Notes: generated by a model from the letters alone, not told the origin. Counted from the stretch's first letter, positions 51,238-61,089 are shown. The stretch is DNA of 64,000 nt from Haliscomenobacter sp965225875 (GCF_965225875.1 NZ_CBDDBS010000003.1:1984001-2048000); one strand, 5' to 3'. Numbers and translations are program-made.

Positions 51238-52563
51238 ATGCCAGCACCAGTCAACCAGGGCGAGAACATTCGCTCCCTCGCCATCGAAAACAACGACGCT
51301 ACCCAAGCCTTGCTCGACCGCGATGCCCAAGTCTTTTTTCACCAAACCCTTTCCACCCCGGTTTTCAACGCCATCACCCGTGCCGAAGGGGCTTACATCT
51401 ACGATGGTTCAGGTAAAAAATACCTCGACCTGCATGGCAATGGCGTCCATACGGTGGGTTATCAAAATCCCGGGGTAATCCAGGCCATCCAGCAACAAAT
51501 TGCGGAAAACCTAACTTTTGCGCCTCGGCGGTTTACGAATGAGCCAGCCGTGGAATTGGCGGAAAAACTGCTGAGCATTGCCCCCGAGGGCCTCACCCGT
51601 GTCCTTTTTTGCCCCGGTGGTTCGGAAGCTATTGAAATGGCGGTGATGCTGGCCAAATTGTATACGGGCAAATGGAAGACCCTCTCCTATTATGGGACTT
51701 TCCATGGGGCGGGTTTTCAGGCGGTTTCGCTGGGGGCAGATGCGCATTTTCGGGAAGGTTTGGGGCCGGTGATTCCTGGAGCCATTCACCTCGAATTGCC
51801 GGATTACTACCGCAACCCCTGGGGCTGGACTGATCAGCAACAAATCGATGACGAATACCTGCGGCACTTGCGCACCCAAATTGAGTTCAATCCCGATATC
51901 GCCGCACTCATCAGCGAGCCCATTTTTTACAATTCCACCGTGCCCACCCGCTACTATTGGGAACAGGTGCAGCAACTCTGCAAAGCACATGGCATCCTGC
52001 TCATTTTTGACGAAATCTATACCGCCTTCGGCCGTACGGGCAAAATGTTTGCCAGTGAGCATTTTGTAACGCCAGATATTATCGTCGTAGGAAAAGGATT
52101 TGGTGGCGGAATTGTCCCTTATGCCGGCATCATTGGCCGTGAGGAGCTGAATGTACTGGAGCACAAGTCCATTGGACATTATACCCATGAGAAAAATCCC
52201 CTTTGTGCTGCGGTGGCCAGAGCGGTGATTGAAGAGGTGGAGCAAAAAGAGCTGGTTGCACATGCGCGTGAGCTGGGGCAATACTTCAAGGCTGGTTTAT
52301 TGAAGCTCCAGGCTGATTTTCCAATCATTGGCAATGTTAGTGGCCTCGGCCTCAATTTGGCGGTGGATTTGGTCAAAGATCGCCAGACCAAAACCCGGGC
52401 CATTGAGGAAGCCAATCAATTGATGGGATTTTGTATGGAGCGGGGGATTTCGTTTAAGTTGATTCAGGGGAATATTTTGAATTTGAAGCCGTCGCTGGTG
52501 GTGACGAAGGAAGAGGTGGATTGGGTGCTGGAGGTGCTTAAAAATGGGTTGACAAGTTTATAG
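51238..52563 (+). CDS. Class III PLP-dependent aminotransferase-family enzyme (PbfA-like)
   Basis: 441 residues. PLP-binding Asp in ILLIFDEIYTAFGRTGKM near 255 and the Schiff-base Lys in IIVVGKGFGGGIVP near 285; RVLFCPGGSEAIEMA near 120 holds the phosphate cup. The N-terminal segment ALLDRDAQVFFHQTLSTPVF and DLHGNGVHTVGY, APRRFTNEPAVELA recall the (R)-1-hydroxy-2-aminoethylphosphonate ammonia-lyase PbfA subgroup as I remember it, rather than ornithine or GABA transaminases. No other phosphonate genes are near, so the substrate stays open. Only 8 bases after the preceding gene, but the two are unlikely to be functionally linked. Confidence 0.82.
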   Translation: MPAPVNQGENIRSLAIENNDATQALLDRDAQVFFHQTLSTPVFNAITRAEGAYIYDGSGKKYLDLHGNGVHTVGYQNPGVIQAIQQQIAENLTFAPRRFTNEPAVELAEKLLSIAPEGLTRVLFCPGGSEAIEMAVMLAKLYTGKWKTLSYYGTFHGAGFQAVSLGADAHFREGLGPVIPGAIHLELPDYYRNPWGWTDQQQIDDEYLRHLRTQIEFNPDIAALISEPIFYNSTVPTRYYWEQVQQLCKAHGILLIFDEIYTAFGRTGKMFASEHFVTPDIIVVGKGFGGGIVPYAGIIGREELNVLEHKSIGHYTHEKNPLCAAVARAVIEEVEQKELVAHARELGQYFKAGLLKLQADFPIIGNVSGLGLNLAVDLVKDRQTKTRAIEEANQLMGFCMERGISFKLIQGNILNLKPSLVVTKEEVDWVLEVLKNGLTSL

Positions 52564-52630
52564 TTTTAAGTGCTGCCTCGTTACAATGTAACCTTTTCAG
52601 GATTCCTGGTTAAAACAGAAAGGACGTGTT

Positions 52631-53287
52631 ATGAGGACTTTGCTGTTTTTGGGAATCGTTATTCTTTACTCTGCTTGTGACTTAATCAATCGTAAGCCTC
52701 CAACAGGATTTTACCAAAAAGAAATTGTATTGAGCAATTATGAAGAAGAGGGTCTTTTGGGTAAATTGAGCATTTATGTCCCCAATCGGTACAATACTTT
52801 GCTAGATTGGGATGATCGTAGTGATTGTAGGTGTTGTGGTTCAAAAAAATACCGACTACTCAATAAAAATAGTTGCTTGATACAAGAGTCTGGTTTTATT
52901 TACAAAGAAATTTGTAGAGATTCTTTTGATCGCTTAAGTGTTGTTTACTACTGTCAAAAAAAGGAAGATTTACATCCTGAAGTTGACAATACTTTTTTAT
53001 TAGGACTTGCCAGTGACCTTGAAAAAAAAATAGAATACGCCACTGTAGATGAACCAGTAAAATGGAAGGCTAAAAAAATTATCCAGATCAATAATCAACC
53101 CTATTTATTTCTCCATTTTGTTAGTAGAAATTTATATAGTCAAACTCCCGCACAGCAGATATATGCAGGCACATTTTTCAATAAAACGCTGATATTGTTT
53201 ATTTATGAAAACAATCAGAGGGATCGGTCAGTATTTCTCAAAGAGGCATTTACTAGTATTCAGTCAATAAAATTAAGCACGATTTAA
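52631..53287 (+). CDS. Hypothetical lipoprotein
   Basis: 218 residues. Lipoprotein signal MRTLLFLGIVILYSAC (lipobox Cys 16). Conserved-looking parts are YCCQK-like CRCCGSKKYRLLN near 73 (three Cys in four residues) and LFLHFVSRNLYSQTPAQQIY near 155, but no known domain is recognised. The gene is visibly more AT-rich than its neighbours, with many AAA/GAA/ATT codons, which suggests separate ancestry. It stands alone between the aminotransferase and the PadR gene. Confidence 0.65.
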   Translation: MRTLLFLGIVILYSACDLINRKPPTGFYQKEIVLSNYEEEGLLGKLSIYVPNRYNTLLDWDDRSDCRCCGSKKYRLLNKNSCLIQESGFIYKEICRDSFDRLSVVYYCQKKEDLHPEVDNTFLLGLASDLEKKIEYATVDEPVKWKAKKIIQINNQPYLFLHFVSRNLYSQTPAQQIYAGTFFNKTLILFIYENNQRDRSVFLKEAFTSIQSIKLSTI

Positions 53288-53446
53288 AATCATTTTGGTA
53301 CTTTCTCAGGGTTTAATTGGCAATAAATCAGTGGAATTTGTTCTCAAATTTTACAGCTTTTCTCCCCCACCCTGCTTTTCACTTTTCACTATTCTCTTTT
53401 CACTCCCCTTATTTCATTTGCAAATCTGAAACATATCTATTACTTT

Positions 53447-53454
53447 TACTTTTG
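53447..53454 (+). promoter_or_regulatory. -7 box of the padR-permease operon
   Basis: TACTTTTG exactly matches TAnnTTTG, 15 bases before the ATG of padR. The nearest upstream TTG (53418-53420) is 26 bases away, longer than usual. The short leader suggests the PadR protein may bind over this site. Confidence 0.5.
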
Positions 53455-53469
53455 CAAAACAAATACACC

Positions 53470-53808
53470 ATGTTCCGCATCCACCTCGGCGAATTTGAAG
53501 AACTCGTTTTATTGCTCGTAGCCGTACTCCACGGCAATGCCTACGGCGTATCCGTAATGGAAGAAATTGAACAACAAACCGGGCGTTCGGTCAACATCAG
53601 TGCGGTGCACGCCGCCCTGCGCCGCCTGGAGGAAAAAGGCTACCTACGTTCGGAATGGAGTGAAGCCACCACCCAACGCGGGGGCCGCCGCAAACGCCTC
53701 TTCGACATCACCCAAGCCGGACGGGCCGCACTGGAGCAATCTCGGGATACCTACCTGAAACTCTGGGATCAAATCCCCGGTTTTGCACCCAAAACCAACA
53801 TGGCATGA
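53470..53808 (+). CDS. PadR-family transcriptional regulator
   Basis: 112 residues from the ATG at 53470. Short PadR-type winged helix: FEELVLLLVAVLHGNAYGVS, then SVNISAVHAALRRLEEKGYL (recognition helix) and GGRRKRLFDITQAGRAALE (wing). The long C-terminal dimerisation helix is truncated to a short form, as is usual in Bacteroidota PadRs paired with permeases. Its last bases overlap the start of the permease gene by four (ATGA), so the two are translationally coupled. Confidence 0.93.
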   Translation: MFRIHLGEFEELVLLLVAVLHGNAYGVSVMEEIEQQTGRSVNISAVHAALRRLEEKGYLRSEWSEATTQRGGRRKRLFDITQAGRAALEQSRDTYLKLWDQIPGFAPKTNMA

Positions 53809-56453
53809 GCACTGCCAAGCCACCACAACCACCCCGTTGGGCCGACCGCTTTTTGGAGTGGTATTGCCGTCCTGAGTTGCTGGAGGAAATCCAGGGCGAT
53901 GCTTATGAGTTATTCGATGTACGCTGCTTCGAAAAAGGGCCGAAGCTGGCCCGCCGTGCCTTTGTGTGGGATGTTTTGCGTTCTTTCCGACTGTCTACCA
54001 TTCGCAAAATCACCATTCAATTTTCACCCGACATGTACAAAAGCAATTTCAAAATCGCCTGGCGCAACATGGCCAAGCACAAAATGTATTCGAGCATCAA
54101 AATCGGCGGCTTTGCCATAGGTATTGCCGCTTGTTTGTTGATCGCCTTGTTCATCCTCGATGAACTCAACTACGACCGCCATTACCCCGAAACAGGGCGC
54201 ATTTACCGCGTGATCGGCGAGATGACCGAGGGGGAGTTTGCTGGCAAAGGGGTCGATTTCCCAGCACCATTTGCCAAAGCACTGAAGGACGAATTCCCCG
54301 AGTTTGAAAAGGTTGCCCGCATCAATCCGAACAGCCTTTTTACCGGAGGAGGTAACCCCATCCGCCGCGCTGAGTCCAACCAAAACACCTACGAAGAAGG
54401 ATTCACCTTTGCCGATCAGGAACTATTGGACATCCTGCAAATACCAATGGTGTACGGCGATCCCAAACACGCCCTGGACGAGCCCAATACCATTGTCATC
54501 ACCAAACGGAAAGCTGATAAATATTTCCCCAATGAAAACCCGGTGGGTAAAACCCTCATTGCCAACAACCAAAGCGACAAACCGATCAAAATTGGGGGTG
54601 TCATCGCCGATTTCCCCTCCAATTCACACCTCCAATTCGATTTTTTGATCACCATGAAGGGTTTGGAGTTTTATCCGGGTGAAGGAAGCAATTGGAACGC
54701 CAGCAATTACCACACCTATGTGTTGCTTCGCCCAGGAACGGACATTGCCAAACTGGAGCAAAAACTAATGCCAGTCATTATAGAAAAGTATATGGGCGCC
54801 AATCTTTCCAAAGCCGAGCAAGATCGCATCAAAAAAAGTGGGCGGCTGTATTTACAAGCTGTCTCCGACATCCACTTGCACTCCGCCGACATTGACGACG
54901 ACCTGAGCAAAGGTGATATCCGTTTTGTATGGCTCTTTGGAGCCATTGCGGCCTTTATTTTGCTGATTGCAGTCATCAATTTTATCAACTTGTCTACTGC
55001 CCGTTCGGCCAATCGCGCCAAAGAAGTGGGTTTGCGCAAAACGGTGGGTTCAACCCGGGAATATCTGATTGGCCAATTTTTGAGTGAGTCGCTATTGTTC
55101 AGTGCCTTCTCTTTTTTGCTGGGCCTGGTTTTGGCCTGGGTACTCCTCCCCTACTTCAATCAACTTTCGGGAAAATCCTTGCAATTGCCCTGGCTCAATT
55201 GGTGGTTTTTGCCCAGCATTGCGGCCTCAACCATATTGGTGGGTTTATTGGCTGGCATCTATCCAGCCTTTTACCTTTCCTCTTTCAAACCCATCCAGGT
55301 ACTCAAGGGCAAATTGAGCAAGGGCAGCAAAAACAGCGGTTTGCGCAGTGCATTGGTGGTTTTTCAATTCACCACTTCCATTGTGCTGATCATCGGCACT
55401 TTGGTCGTAACCCGCCAAATGAATTTTATCCTGAACAAAAAACTGGGTTTTGAAAAAGATCAGGTCATGCTCCTACAAGGCACCCAAACCTTGGGGGACA
55501 AACTTCCAACCCTGAAAAAACAATTGCAGCAATTGCCCTCAGTGGATGCAGTGACGGTGAGTGACTATTTACCCATCAACGGTGCAAAAAGAAATGGTAC
55601 CGAAATGTGGGATGAAAAAAAAGAACAGCAAGGCAATTCATTCGCCTCACAAATGTGGCAGATTGACTATGATTACCTACATACCATGGGAATGAAGATT
55701 GTCAAAGGCAGGAATTTCATGGAAGGCATGCGCAGTGACTCCCAAGGAGTGATCATCAACCAGGCCCTGGCCAGAAAACTCAATTTTGCTCAACCCCTGG
55801 GCGAACGCATCACCAATGGATGGATGAAATTGACCATCATCGGGGTGGTGGAAGATTTTCACTTTGAATCCATGCGTGAAAACATCGAGGGAATGTGCCT
55901 GGTATTGGGCAGTAGTCCGAATATGGTTGCAGTAAAACTACACAGTGACGACCTGCAAAAAGCGGTGCAAGACATCAGCGCTACCTGGAAAGACATCGCC
56001 CCCAGCCAACCCATTCGCTACAGCTTTCTAGACGATAGTTTTGCCCAAATGTACAACGATGTAAAACGGGTCGGGCGCATTTGTAGCAATTTTGCCCTGC
56101 TGGCCATCATTGTTGCCTGTTTGGGCTTGTTTGCCCTGTCTACTTACCTGGCCGAACAACGCAGCAAGGAAATCGGCATTCGCAAGGTATTGGGGGCATC
56201 GGTGGGCAGTATTTTGGGCATGCTGCTGCAAAATTTCCTCAAGCTGGTATTGGTCGCTCTAGTAATCGCGGCACCTTTGGCCTGGTACCTGATGCAGGAA
56301 TGGCTCAAGGATTTTGCGTACCGCTATCAGATTCGTTGGGATGTATTTGTGCTGGCGGGTGTTGCCGTGGGTTTACTGGCGGTGCTTACGATTGGTTTTC
56401 AGGCTTTGCGCAGTGCCTTGAGTAATCCGTTGGATTCGCTGCGGAGTGAGTGA
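53805..56453 (+). CDS. FtsX/MacB-type ABC transporter permease with N-terminal prefix domain
   Basis: 882 residues. The first about 75 residues (PRWADRFLEWYCRPELLEEI, GDAYELFDVRCFEKG) are the Bacteroidota permease prefix domain. Two FtsX permease modules follow, each with a MacB-like periplasmic region: helix near 105-125 (IGGFAIGIAACLLIALFILD), FtsX core near 380-480 (NFINLSTARSANRAKEVGLR, the E-V-G-L-R-K motif), a second near 760-870 (LSTYLAEQRSKEIGIRKVLG). No ATPase gene is adjacent, so the partner must be encoded elsewhere. Its expression is coupled to the PadR regulator. Substrate unknown; peptides, drugs or lipoproteins are typical. Confidence 0.9.
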   Translation: MSTAKPPQPPRWADRFLEWYCRPELLEEIQGDAYELFDVRCFEKGPKLARRAFVWDVLRSFRLSTIRKITIQFSPDMYKSNFKIAWRNMAKHKMYSSIKIGGFAIGIAACLLIALFILDELNYDRHYPETGRIYRVIGEMTEGEFAGKGVDFPAPFAKALKDEFPEFEKVARINPNSLFTGGGNPIRRAESNQNTYEEGFTFADQELLDILQIPMVYGDPKHALDEPNTIVITKRKADKYFPNENPVGKTLIANNQSDKPIKIGGVIADFPSNSHLQFDFLITMKGLEFYPGEGSNWNASNYHTYVLLRPGTDIAKLEQKLMPVIIEKYMGANLSKAEQDRIKKSGRLYLQAVSDIHLHSADIDDDLSKGDIRFVWLFGAIAAFILLIAVINFINLSTARSANRAKEVGLRKTVGSTREYLIGQFLSESLLFSAFSFLLGLVLAWVLLPYFNQLSGKSLQLPWLNWWFLPSIAASTILVGLLAGIYPAFYLSSFKPIQVLKGKLSKGSKNSGLRSALVVFQFTTSIVLIIGTLVVTRQMNFILNKKLGFEKDQVMLLQGTQTLGDKLPTLKKQLQQLPSVDAVTVSDYLPINGAKRNGTEMWDEKKEQQGNSFASQMWQIDYDYLHTMGMKIVKGRNFMEGMRSDSQGVIINQALARKLNFAQPLGERITNGWMKLTIIGVVEDFHFESMRENIEGMCLVLGSSPNMVAVKLHSDDLQKAVQDISATWKDIAPSQPIRYSFLDDSFAQMYNDVKRVGRICSNFALLAIIVACLGLFALSTYLAEQRSKEIGIRKVLGASVGSILGMLLQNFLKLVLVALVIAAPLAWYLMQEWLKDFAYRYQIRWDVFVLAGVAVGLLAVLTIGFQALRSALSNPLDSLRSE

Positions 56454-56487
56454 TTGCTTTGCCACAAAGGCACTAAGGCACTAAACC

Positions 56488-56655
56488 AAAGCGACAAAAA
56501 TTAGCACAAAGGAAAAAAGAGAGGACTCAAAGGACACAGAGTTAGACGTTGACAAAGCGATACACCCAGGTTTTGATCAGAACCCTCGTCAACGTCTAAC
56601 TTTGTGTCCTCTGTGCTGCCTCAGTGTTTTCTTTGTGATAATTTTTGTCGCTTTT
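56488..56655. repeat. 168-bp inverted element between convergent genes
   Basis: AAAGCGACAAAAATTA (56488 onward) pairs with TAATTTTTGTCGCTTT (to about 56655), and AGGACACAGAGTTAGACGTT with its inverted copy over 23 nt with one mismatch (GTTAGACGTTGAC/GTCAACGTCTAAC perfect). The centre is about 34 nt. Before the left arm, GCCACAAAGGCACTAAGGCA resembles the arms at 31938 and 18097. Located between the permease and the lipoprotein gene. Confidence 0.9.
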
Positions 56656-56673
56656 GCTTATCCTTCGCCCCGC

Positions 56674-57603
56674 TCACAACCTGATCTTCCACGCCAAATC
56701 CACACTGATCAAATGTTCATACTTCAACACCGGATCGGTATACAATCGCACAAAACTGGGTCGATAAATCAAGCCCATGTGAAAACTACGCCCGGTAAAG
56801 TAATACCCCGAAAACTCCAAGCCCAGTGCCTGATGCCTCTTCCGCTGTCTTACCAAGTAAATACCAGGATCAAAGACTTCCTCGTAAACATCCCTACCCC
56901 ATCGATTTTCAATCCAACTCAATCCATAACCCCAATCAAAACGTTTGATGCGGTGGTGATTGCTCAGGGACAAATAACTCGAACTCATAAAATCCTGTCC
57001 ACTTGCATACGGCACTGGTGCCAGAATCGGTAAGAAAAAATCACTCACAGTACGTGCATCCAAACTCAGGTATTGCCGATCCTGGTGGTAATAATCTACC
57101 CCTACCCCTAAGCCCCAAAAGCCAGTCCTGGTTTTTCGGTTTTCACCAAAGGGCTGGGTTATGAATGAATTGATGTAAGGTAAAGAGATTTGAAAATTGA
57201 GGTCACCCCGTTGAGTTGCCGGGTACGTTTTGAAACCTCCATCCTCTGCCGAGTCCACAAATATGCGGCGAGGATAGGTATAACGTTTGGGATTGTTTTT
57301 ATCTACCAACATCCCTAAGCCGTAATTGTACAGGATATTGAGGTAATAGGCAAAGGAGTTTTTGGCTTTGACAGTCAGAGATTGATCACTTGAATCAGCG
57401 ACCACTCGCAGGTTCAGCGCTTCTTTACTCCTCGAAACCAAAAAATGAGCCTCATTGCCTTCCGTTTGTAAGGTGTCCTTCCTGATGATGATTTTGCTGG
57501 GGCCGGAGGTATAAATCGTCATAGCCTTGTGGCTTGGGTTGAGGATGGTCGCACAAGAGCAACATCCAAAGGCAAGACAAGTAAAGAGTAGTAAATTTTT
57601 CAT
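56674..57603 (-). CDS. Hypothetical lipoprotein, beta-rich
   Basis: 309 residues from the ATG at 57601-57603. The signal MKNLLLFTCLAFGCCSC has several Cys, the last a possible lipobox, then SCATILNPSHKAMTIYTSGP. The C-terminal two thirds has regular beta strands with aromatic ends (GLGVGVDYYHQDRQYLSLDA, HHRIKRFDWGYGLSWIENRW, GLEFSGYYFTGRSFHMGLIY), suggesting a small outer-membrane barrel or sandwich. SATILNP-type N-termini are common in uncharacterised Bacteroidota lipoproteins. Divergent from the SusC-like gene. Confidence 0.7.
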   Translation of the reverse strand: MKNLLLFTCLAFGCCSCATILNPSHKAMTIYTSGPSKIIIRKDTLQTEGNEAHFLVSRSKEALNLRVVADSSDQSLTVKAKNSFAYYLNILYNYGLGMLVDKNNPKRYTYPRRIFVDSAEDGGFKTYPATQRGDLNFQISLPYINSFITQPFGENRKTRTGFWGLGVGVDYYHQDRQYLSLDARTVSDFFLPILAPVPYASGQDFMSSSYLSLSNHHRIKRFDWGYGLSWIENRWGRDVYEEVFDPGIYLVRQRKRHQALGLEFSGYYFTGRSFHMGLIYRPSFVRLYTDPVLKYEHLISVDLAWKIRL

Positions 57604-57713
57604 CACATACCTTGTTTCCACTAAAGACACTATTTTGGCAACAGCCGTTGGAACGCTCCCCCAATGGGCCAAATAAAATTCACCCTTTTGCACAATAATA
57701 TGCCAAAAGCTTA

Positions 57714-57870
57714 TATCTTTATCCCATGCAGTTTTTCACTTCTCATTGTGCTGGCAAATAGATAGACAAAATTCACAGACTGCTACATTCAATCCCTAAG
57801 TTTGTTTACCTGCATCTCAACAAGAGCTTAGCCGCCAGGTGAGTGGCTTCACACCTACTCGCCAGCACGA
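57714..57870 (+). promoter_or_regulatory. Two -7 boxes and a structured leader upstream of susC
   Basis: A near-consensus box TATCTTTA at 57714-57721 (TTTG about 23 bases upstream) and an exact box TAAGTTTG at 57797-57804. Between about 57750 and 57866, GTGCTGGC pairs with GCCAGCAC over a long distance, and AGGTG/CACCT form an inner hairpin near 57837-57856. The 303-base gap between the divergent genes otherwise shows nothing recognisable. The structure may be a leader control element or chance. Confidence 0.4.
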
Positions 57871-57906
57871 CTCAAATACATGTCTATCATTTAAAACAGT
57901 AGTAGT

Positions 57907-60900
57907 ATGCTCAAGTATTACCTCACTAGTACGCCCGTCTTGTTGCGCAAGATGTTGGGTGTTTTTTTATTGATTACTGGGTTGCTGGTATCCGCTTCCG
58001 CACAAACGCGGGTGAGTGGAAAAGTGACCGATGCCGAGGGTGGCGCACTGCCTGGAGCAAGCATTTTGATACAAGGCACCTCACAAGGTACTGTAACCGA
58101 TGTACAAGGTGAATTTAGCCTGGATGTGCCCGCCAATGCGGTTCTTGAAATCAGTTTTACTGGTTTCGCCAAACAAACCGTGGTAGTGGGCAACCGCACT
58201 GTAATCAACATTACCCTACAGGATGATGCCCAACTATTGGGAGAAGTAACTGTAACTGCATTAGGTCTTGAAGCAAACAAGAAGAGGTTAACGTATTCTT
58301 CTCAAGCGGTTGAAGGCAAAGTATTGCAAAACACCCAACGGGACAATGCCTTTTTAAGTTTGCAAGGTCGTATTGCGGGTTTGAGCCTTACACCTGTTTC
58401 GGGTGTAGCCGGGGGATCGGTCAACATCAACTTGCGCGGGGTGAATTCCCTGGGTAGCAGCAACCAGCCTTTGATTGTCATTGATGGTTTGCCTGTCAAC
58501 AGTGGAACGCTGGATCAGCACAACCTGCACTCTGATGCTACAGGTGTCAATGGCAACGTCAACAACAACCGCGACGACATCGGTAGCCGCCTGGCCGAAT
58601 TGAACAACAACGATATTGAAAAAATTTCAATATTGAAAGGGCCTGAAGCAGCAGCATTATATGGCAATGAAGGTGCCAATGGTGTAATCCTCATTACGAC
58701 CCGTAAAGGTAAAGCTGGGACTGGGAAAGTGACCTACAATAACCGATTTGCAGGTTCAGAATTGTACTTGTTCCCTGAAACTCAAAAGGTTTATGGCCGT
58801 GGTCGCAATGGAGCGATTGAAGTCACGGACCCTGATTATTTTGGTCCAAAGTACGCTGCCGGCACTCAATTCTACGACAACGTTGGCAACTTTTTCCAAC
58901 GTGGAACCAACCAACGCCATGACCTAGCCTTTGAAGGTGGCAACGAGCGGCTGACTTACCGGATGTCGACTTCTTACCTCGATAGCAAAGGGATCATTCA
59001 GACTAATCGCTTCCAGCAGGTCAATGCAGCCTTGAATACCGATGCTCAAGTATTGAAATGGCTCAAAGTGACCAGCCGTTTCAGTTATGTCCGCAACAAA
59101 AATATCTTACCTCCCGGTGGCGCTGAAGGGTACCTGACGGGATTGATGCGTTTTCCTAGTGATAAAGACGCCAGTCAGTATGAGAAAGCTGATGGCACCC
59201 GTATCTTGACTTTACCTACGGCTACCAACAGTAATGACAATGACAACGCGTTTTTCAATGTGAACAATAACGCGCGCCAGGAACAAACAGATCGGACCAA
59301 CGCCAACATCAGCCTAAAAGCAGATGTAACCTCCTGGTTGAGTTTGAATGCGCGTTTTGGTGCTGACATTCACTCGACCAATGCCAACCGTTTTTTCCAC
59401 CCTTATTCCAATATTGGCTTTAGCCGGGGTGGATGGCTTGAAAACTATACCGATCTTGGTCGTTTGCTCAACAGCAACTTTTTTGCCAACCTGCATAAAA
59501 ACGTTGGCAAACTCAGTTTATCCGTACAAGCAGGGGGATCAATCGATGATCGTCGGTACGAAACCACCTCTGTATACGGTGAAAAGCTGTTTCTGCCAGA
59601 TTTTAACAGCATCAACAACGTTGAACCAACTACGATGCGGAACAAGACCATCTTGACCCGTTCTCGTTTGTTGGGGGCATTTGCACAGGCCAATTTCACT
59701 TTTGATGATTGGATAACCCTGAATGTTACTGGACGCAATGACTGGTCTTCTACCCTTCCCATTGAAAACCGTTCTTATTTCTACCCATCGGTAGGTCTGG
59801 CCTGGAACGTGATGGATATGCCTTTCCTTCGGGGTAAAGAAAGCATATTAGACAACCTCAAGTTGCGTGCAACCTTTGCGGAAGTGGGTAACCCTGCACC
59901 AGCTTATAAAATCCGGGCCCGTTTAGTGCCACAAACCTCAACTGGTGGAGGATTTTTGTACGACTTCTTTGGAGACAACCCAAACCTGAAACCTGAAACC
60001 GTGAGAAGTTATGAATTCGGGACAGAAATGAGCTTCTTCAAAAGGCGGATCACGCTGGAAGCGAGCTGGTTCTCCAAAACCTTGATCGACCAGATCATTT
60101 CCCAACGTTTGAGTTATGGTACAGGGTTCATCTTTGGCTTGCTCAATGGTGGCGACCTGAATACCAAGGGTTACGAGCTTCAATTGGGGCTGGTACCTGT
60201 GCGGACCCAAAACTTTGAATGGGAAATGAATGTAAACTTCACCAAGTACGAAACCAAGGTAGTAGAACTGCCAGCCGCTCAATCAGAATATTACAACTCC
60301 GACACCTGGGTTTACGACAACGTACGCGCCAGTGCTTTTGCGCCTGCCGATCTATTGGCAGCTCGTTTCAACCAACCCAACAACCGCTTTTATGAGCCAG
60401 TAAATGGCCGTGGTGCGGGTTCAGCAACTGCTATTGGTGGATTTACCTACCTGCGCAACAGCAAGGGTCAGGTCTTGATCAATCCTACGACGGGTTTCCC
60501 GATTATGAACTCGAACTTCTTGCCAATGGGCGATCGCAACCCAGATTTTACGGTTGGTTTGGTGAACAGCTTTACGTTTAAAAATTTCAGCCTGTCCTTC
60601 CTGTTGGACATTCGTAAAGGTGGCGATATTTTCAATGGTAACGAACTCTATCTGACTCGTACTGGTTTGAGCAAACGCACCTTGGATCGCGACAAACCTA
60701 TTGTTGTTCCTGGTGTATTGCGTGACGGTAAAGAAGAGAGTGAAACGCCAACAGTGAACACAAAGGAAATAATCCCTAGTGCCAATGAGTTGTACTACAC
60801 CACTGCTCTTTCTGCCGAAGATTTTATTGAAAGAGACATCAATTGGCTGCGTTTGCGCGATGTGACTTTGCGGTACAGCTTCCCAACCCTGGGTAAGGGC

Positions 60901-61089
60901 CGTACCATCAAAGAACTGAGTGTGTTTGTCAATGGTACCGACCTTTTGTTGATTACCAACTACACCGGTGCAGACCCCTACATAAGTGTAACCAGCCCAG
61001 CGACGGGCGGTGCAGGTGGATTTGGCTTGGATTTTGGTAAAACTTCCTTGCCACGCCAGGTTTCAGCCGGTATCACCGTTTCATTCTAA
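57907..61089 (+). CDS. SusC/RagA-family TonB-linked outer-membrane transporter
   Basis: 1060 residues. Signal peptide 1-32 (MLKYYLTSTPVLLRK...SAQ). Carboxypeptidase-like domain about 34-115 (VSGKVTDAEGGALPGASI, TDVQGEFSLDV). Plug about 115-265 with VTVTALGLEANKKRLTYSSQ and the SusC hallmark NLRGVNSLGSSNQPLIVIDG, then IEKISILKGPEAAALYGNEG and GVILITTRKGKAG. Barrel to residue 1060 with terminal Phe (AGITVSF). The partner SusD-like gene follows 26 bases after. It should import an oligosaccharide, peptide or other large ligand; no glycoside hydrolase is present, so the ligand is open. Confidence 0.95.
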   Translation: MLKYYLTSTPVLLRKMLGVFLLITGLLVSASAQTRVSGKVTDAEGGALPGASILIQGTSQGTVTDVQGEFSLDVPANAVLEISFTGFAKQTVVVGNRTVINITLQDDAQLLGEVTVTALGLEANKKRLTYSSQAVEGKVLQNTQRDNAFLSLQGRIAGLSLTPVSGVAGGSVNINLRGVNSLGSSNQPLIVIDGLPVNSGTLDQHNLHSDATGVNGNVNNNRDDIGSRLAELNNNDIEKISILKGPEAAALYGNEGANGVILITTRKGKAGTGKVTYNNRFAGSELYLFPETQKVYGRGRNGAIEVTDPDYFGPKYAAGTQFYDNVGNFFQRGTNQRHDLAFEGGNERLTYRMSTSYLDSKGIIQTNRFQQVNAALNTDAQVLKWLKVTSRFSYVRNKNILPPGGAEGYLTGLMRFPSDKDASQYEKADGTRILTLPTATNSNDNDNAFFNVNNNARQEQTDRTNANISLKADVTSWLSLNARFGADIHSTNANRFFHPYSNIGFSRGGWLENYTDLGRLLNSNFFANLHKNVGKLSLSVQAGGSIDDRRYETTSVYGEKLFLPDFNSINNVEPTTMRNKTILTRSRLLGAFAQANFTFDDWITLNVTGRNDWSSTLPIENRSYFYPSVGLAWNVMDMPFLRGKESILDNLKLRATFAEVGNPAPAYKIRARLVPQTSTGGGFLYDFFGDNPNLKPETVRSYEFGTEMSFFKRRITLEASWFSKTLIDQIISQRLSYGTGFIFGLLNGGDLNTKGYELQLGLVPVRTQNFEWEMNVNFTKYETKVVELPAAQSEYYNSDTWVYDNVRASAFAPADLLAARFNQPNNRFYEPVNGRGAGSATAIGGFTYLRNSKGQVLINPTTGFPIMNSNFLPMGDRNPDFTVGLVNSFTFKNFSLSFLLDIRKGGDIFNGNELYLTRTGLSKRTLDRDKPIVVPGVLRDGKEESETPTVNTKEIIPSANELYYTTALSAEDFIERDINWLRLRDVTLRYSFPTLGKGRTIKELSVFVNGTDLLLITNYTGADPYISVTSPATGGAGGFGLDFGKTSLPRQVSAGITVSF

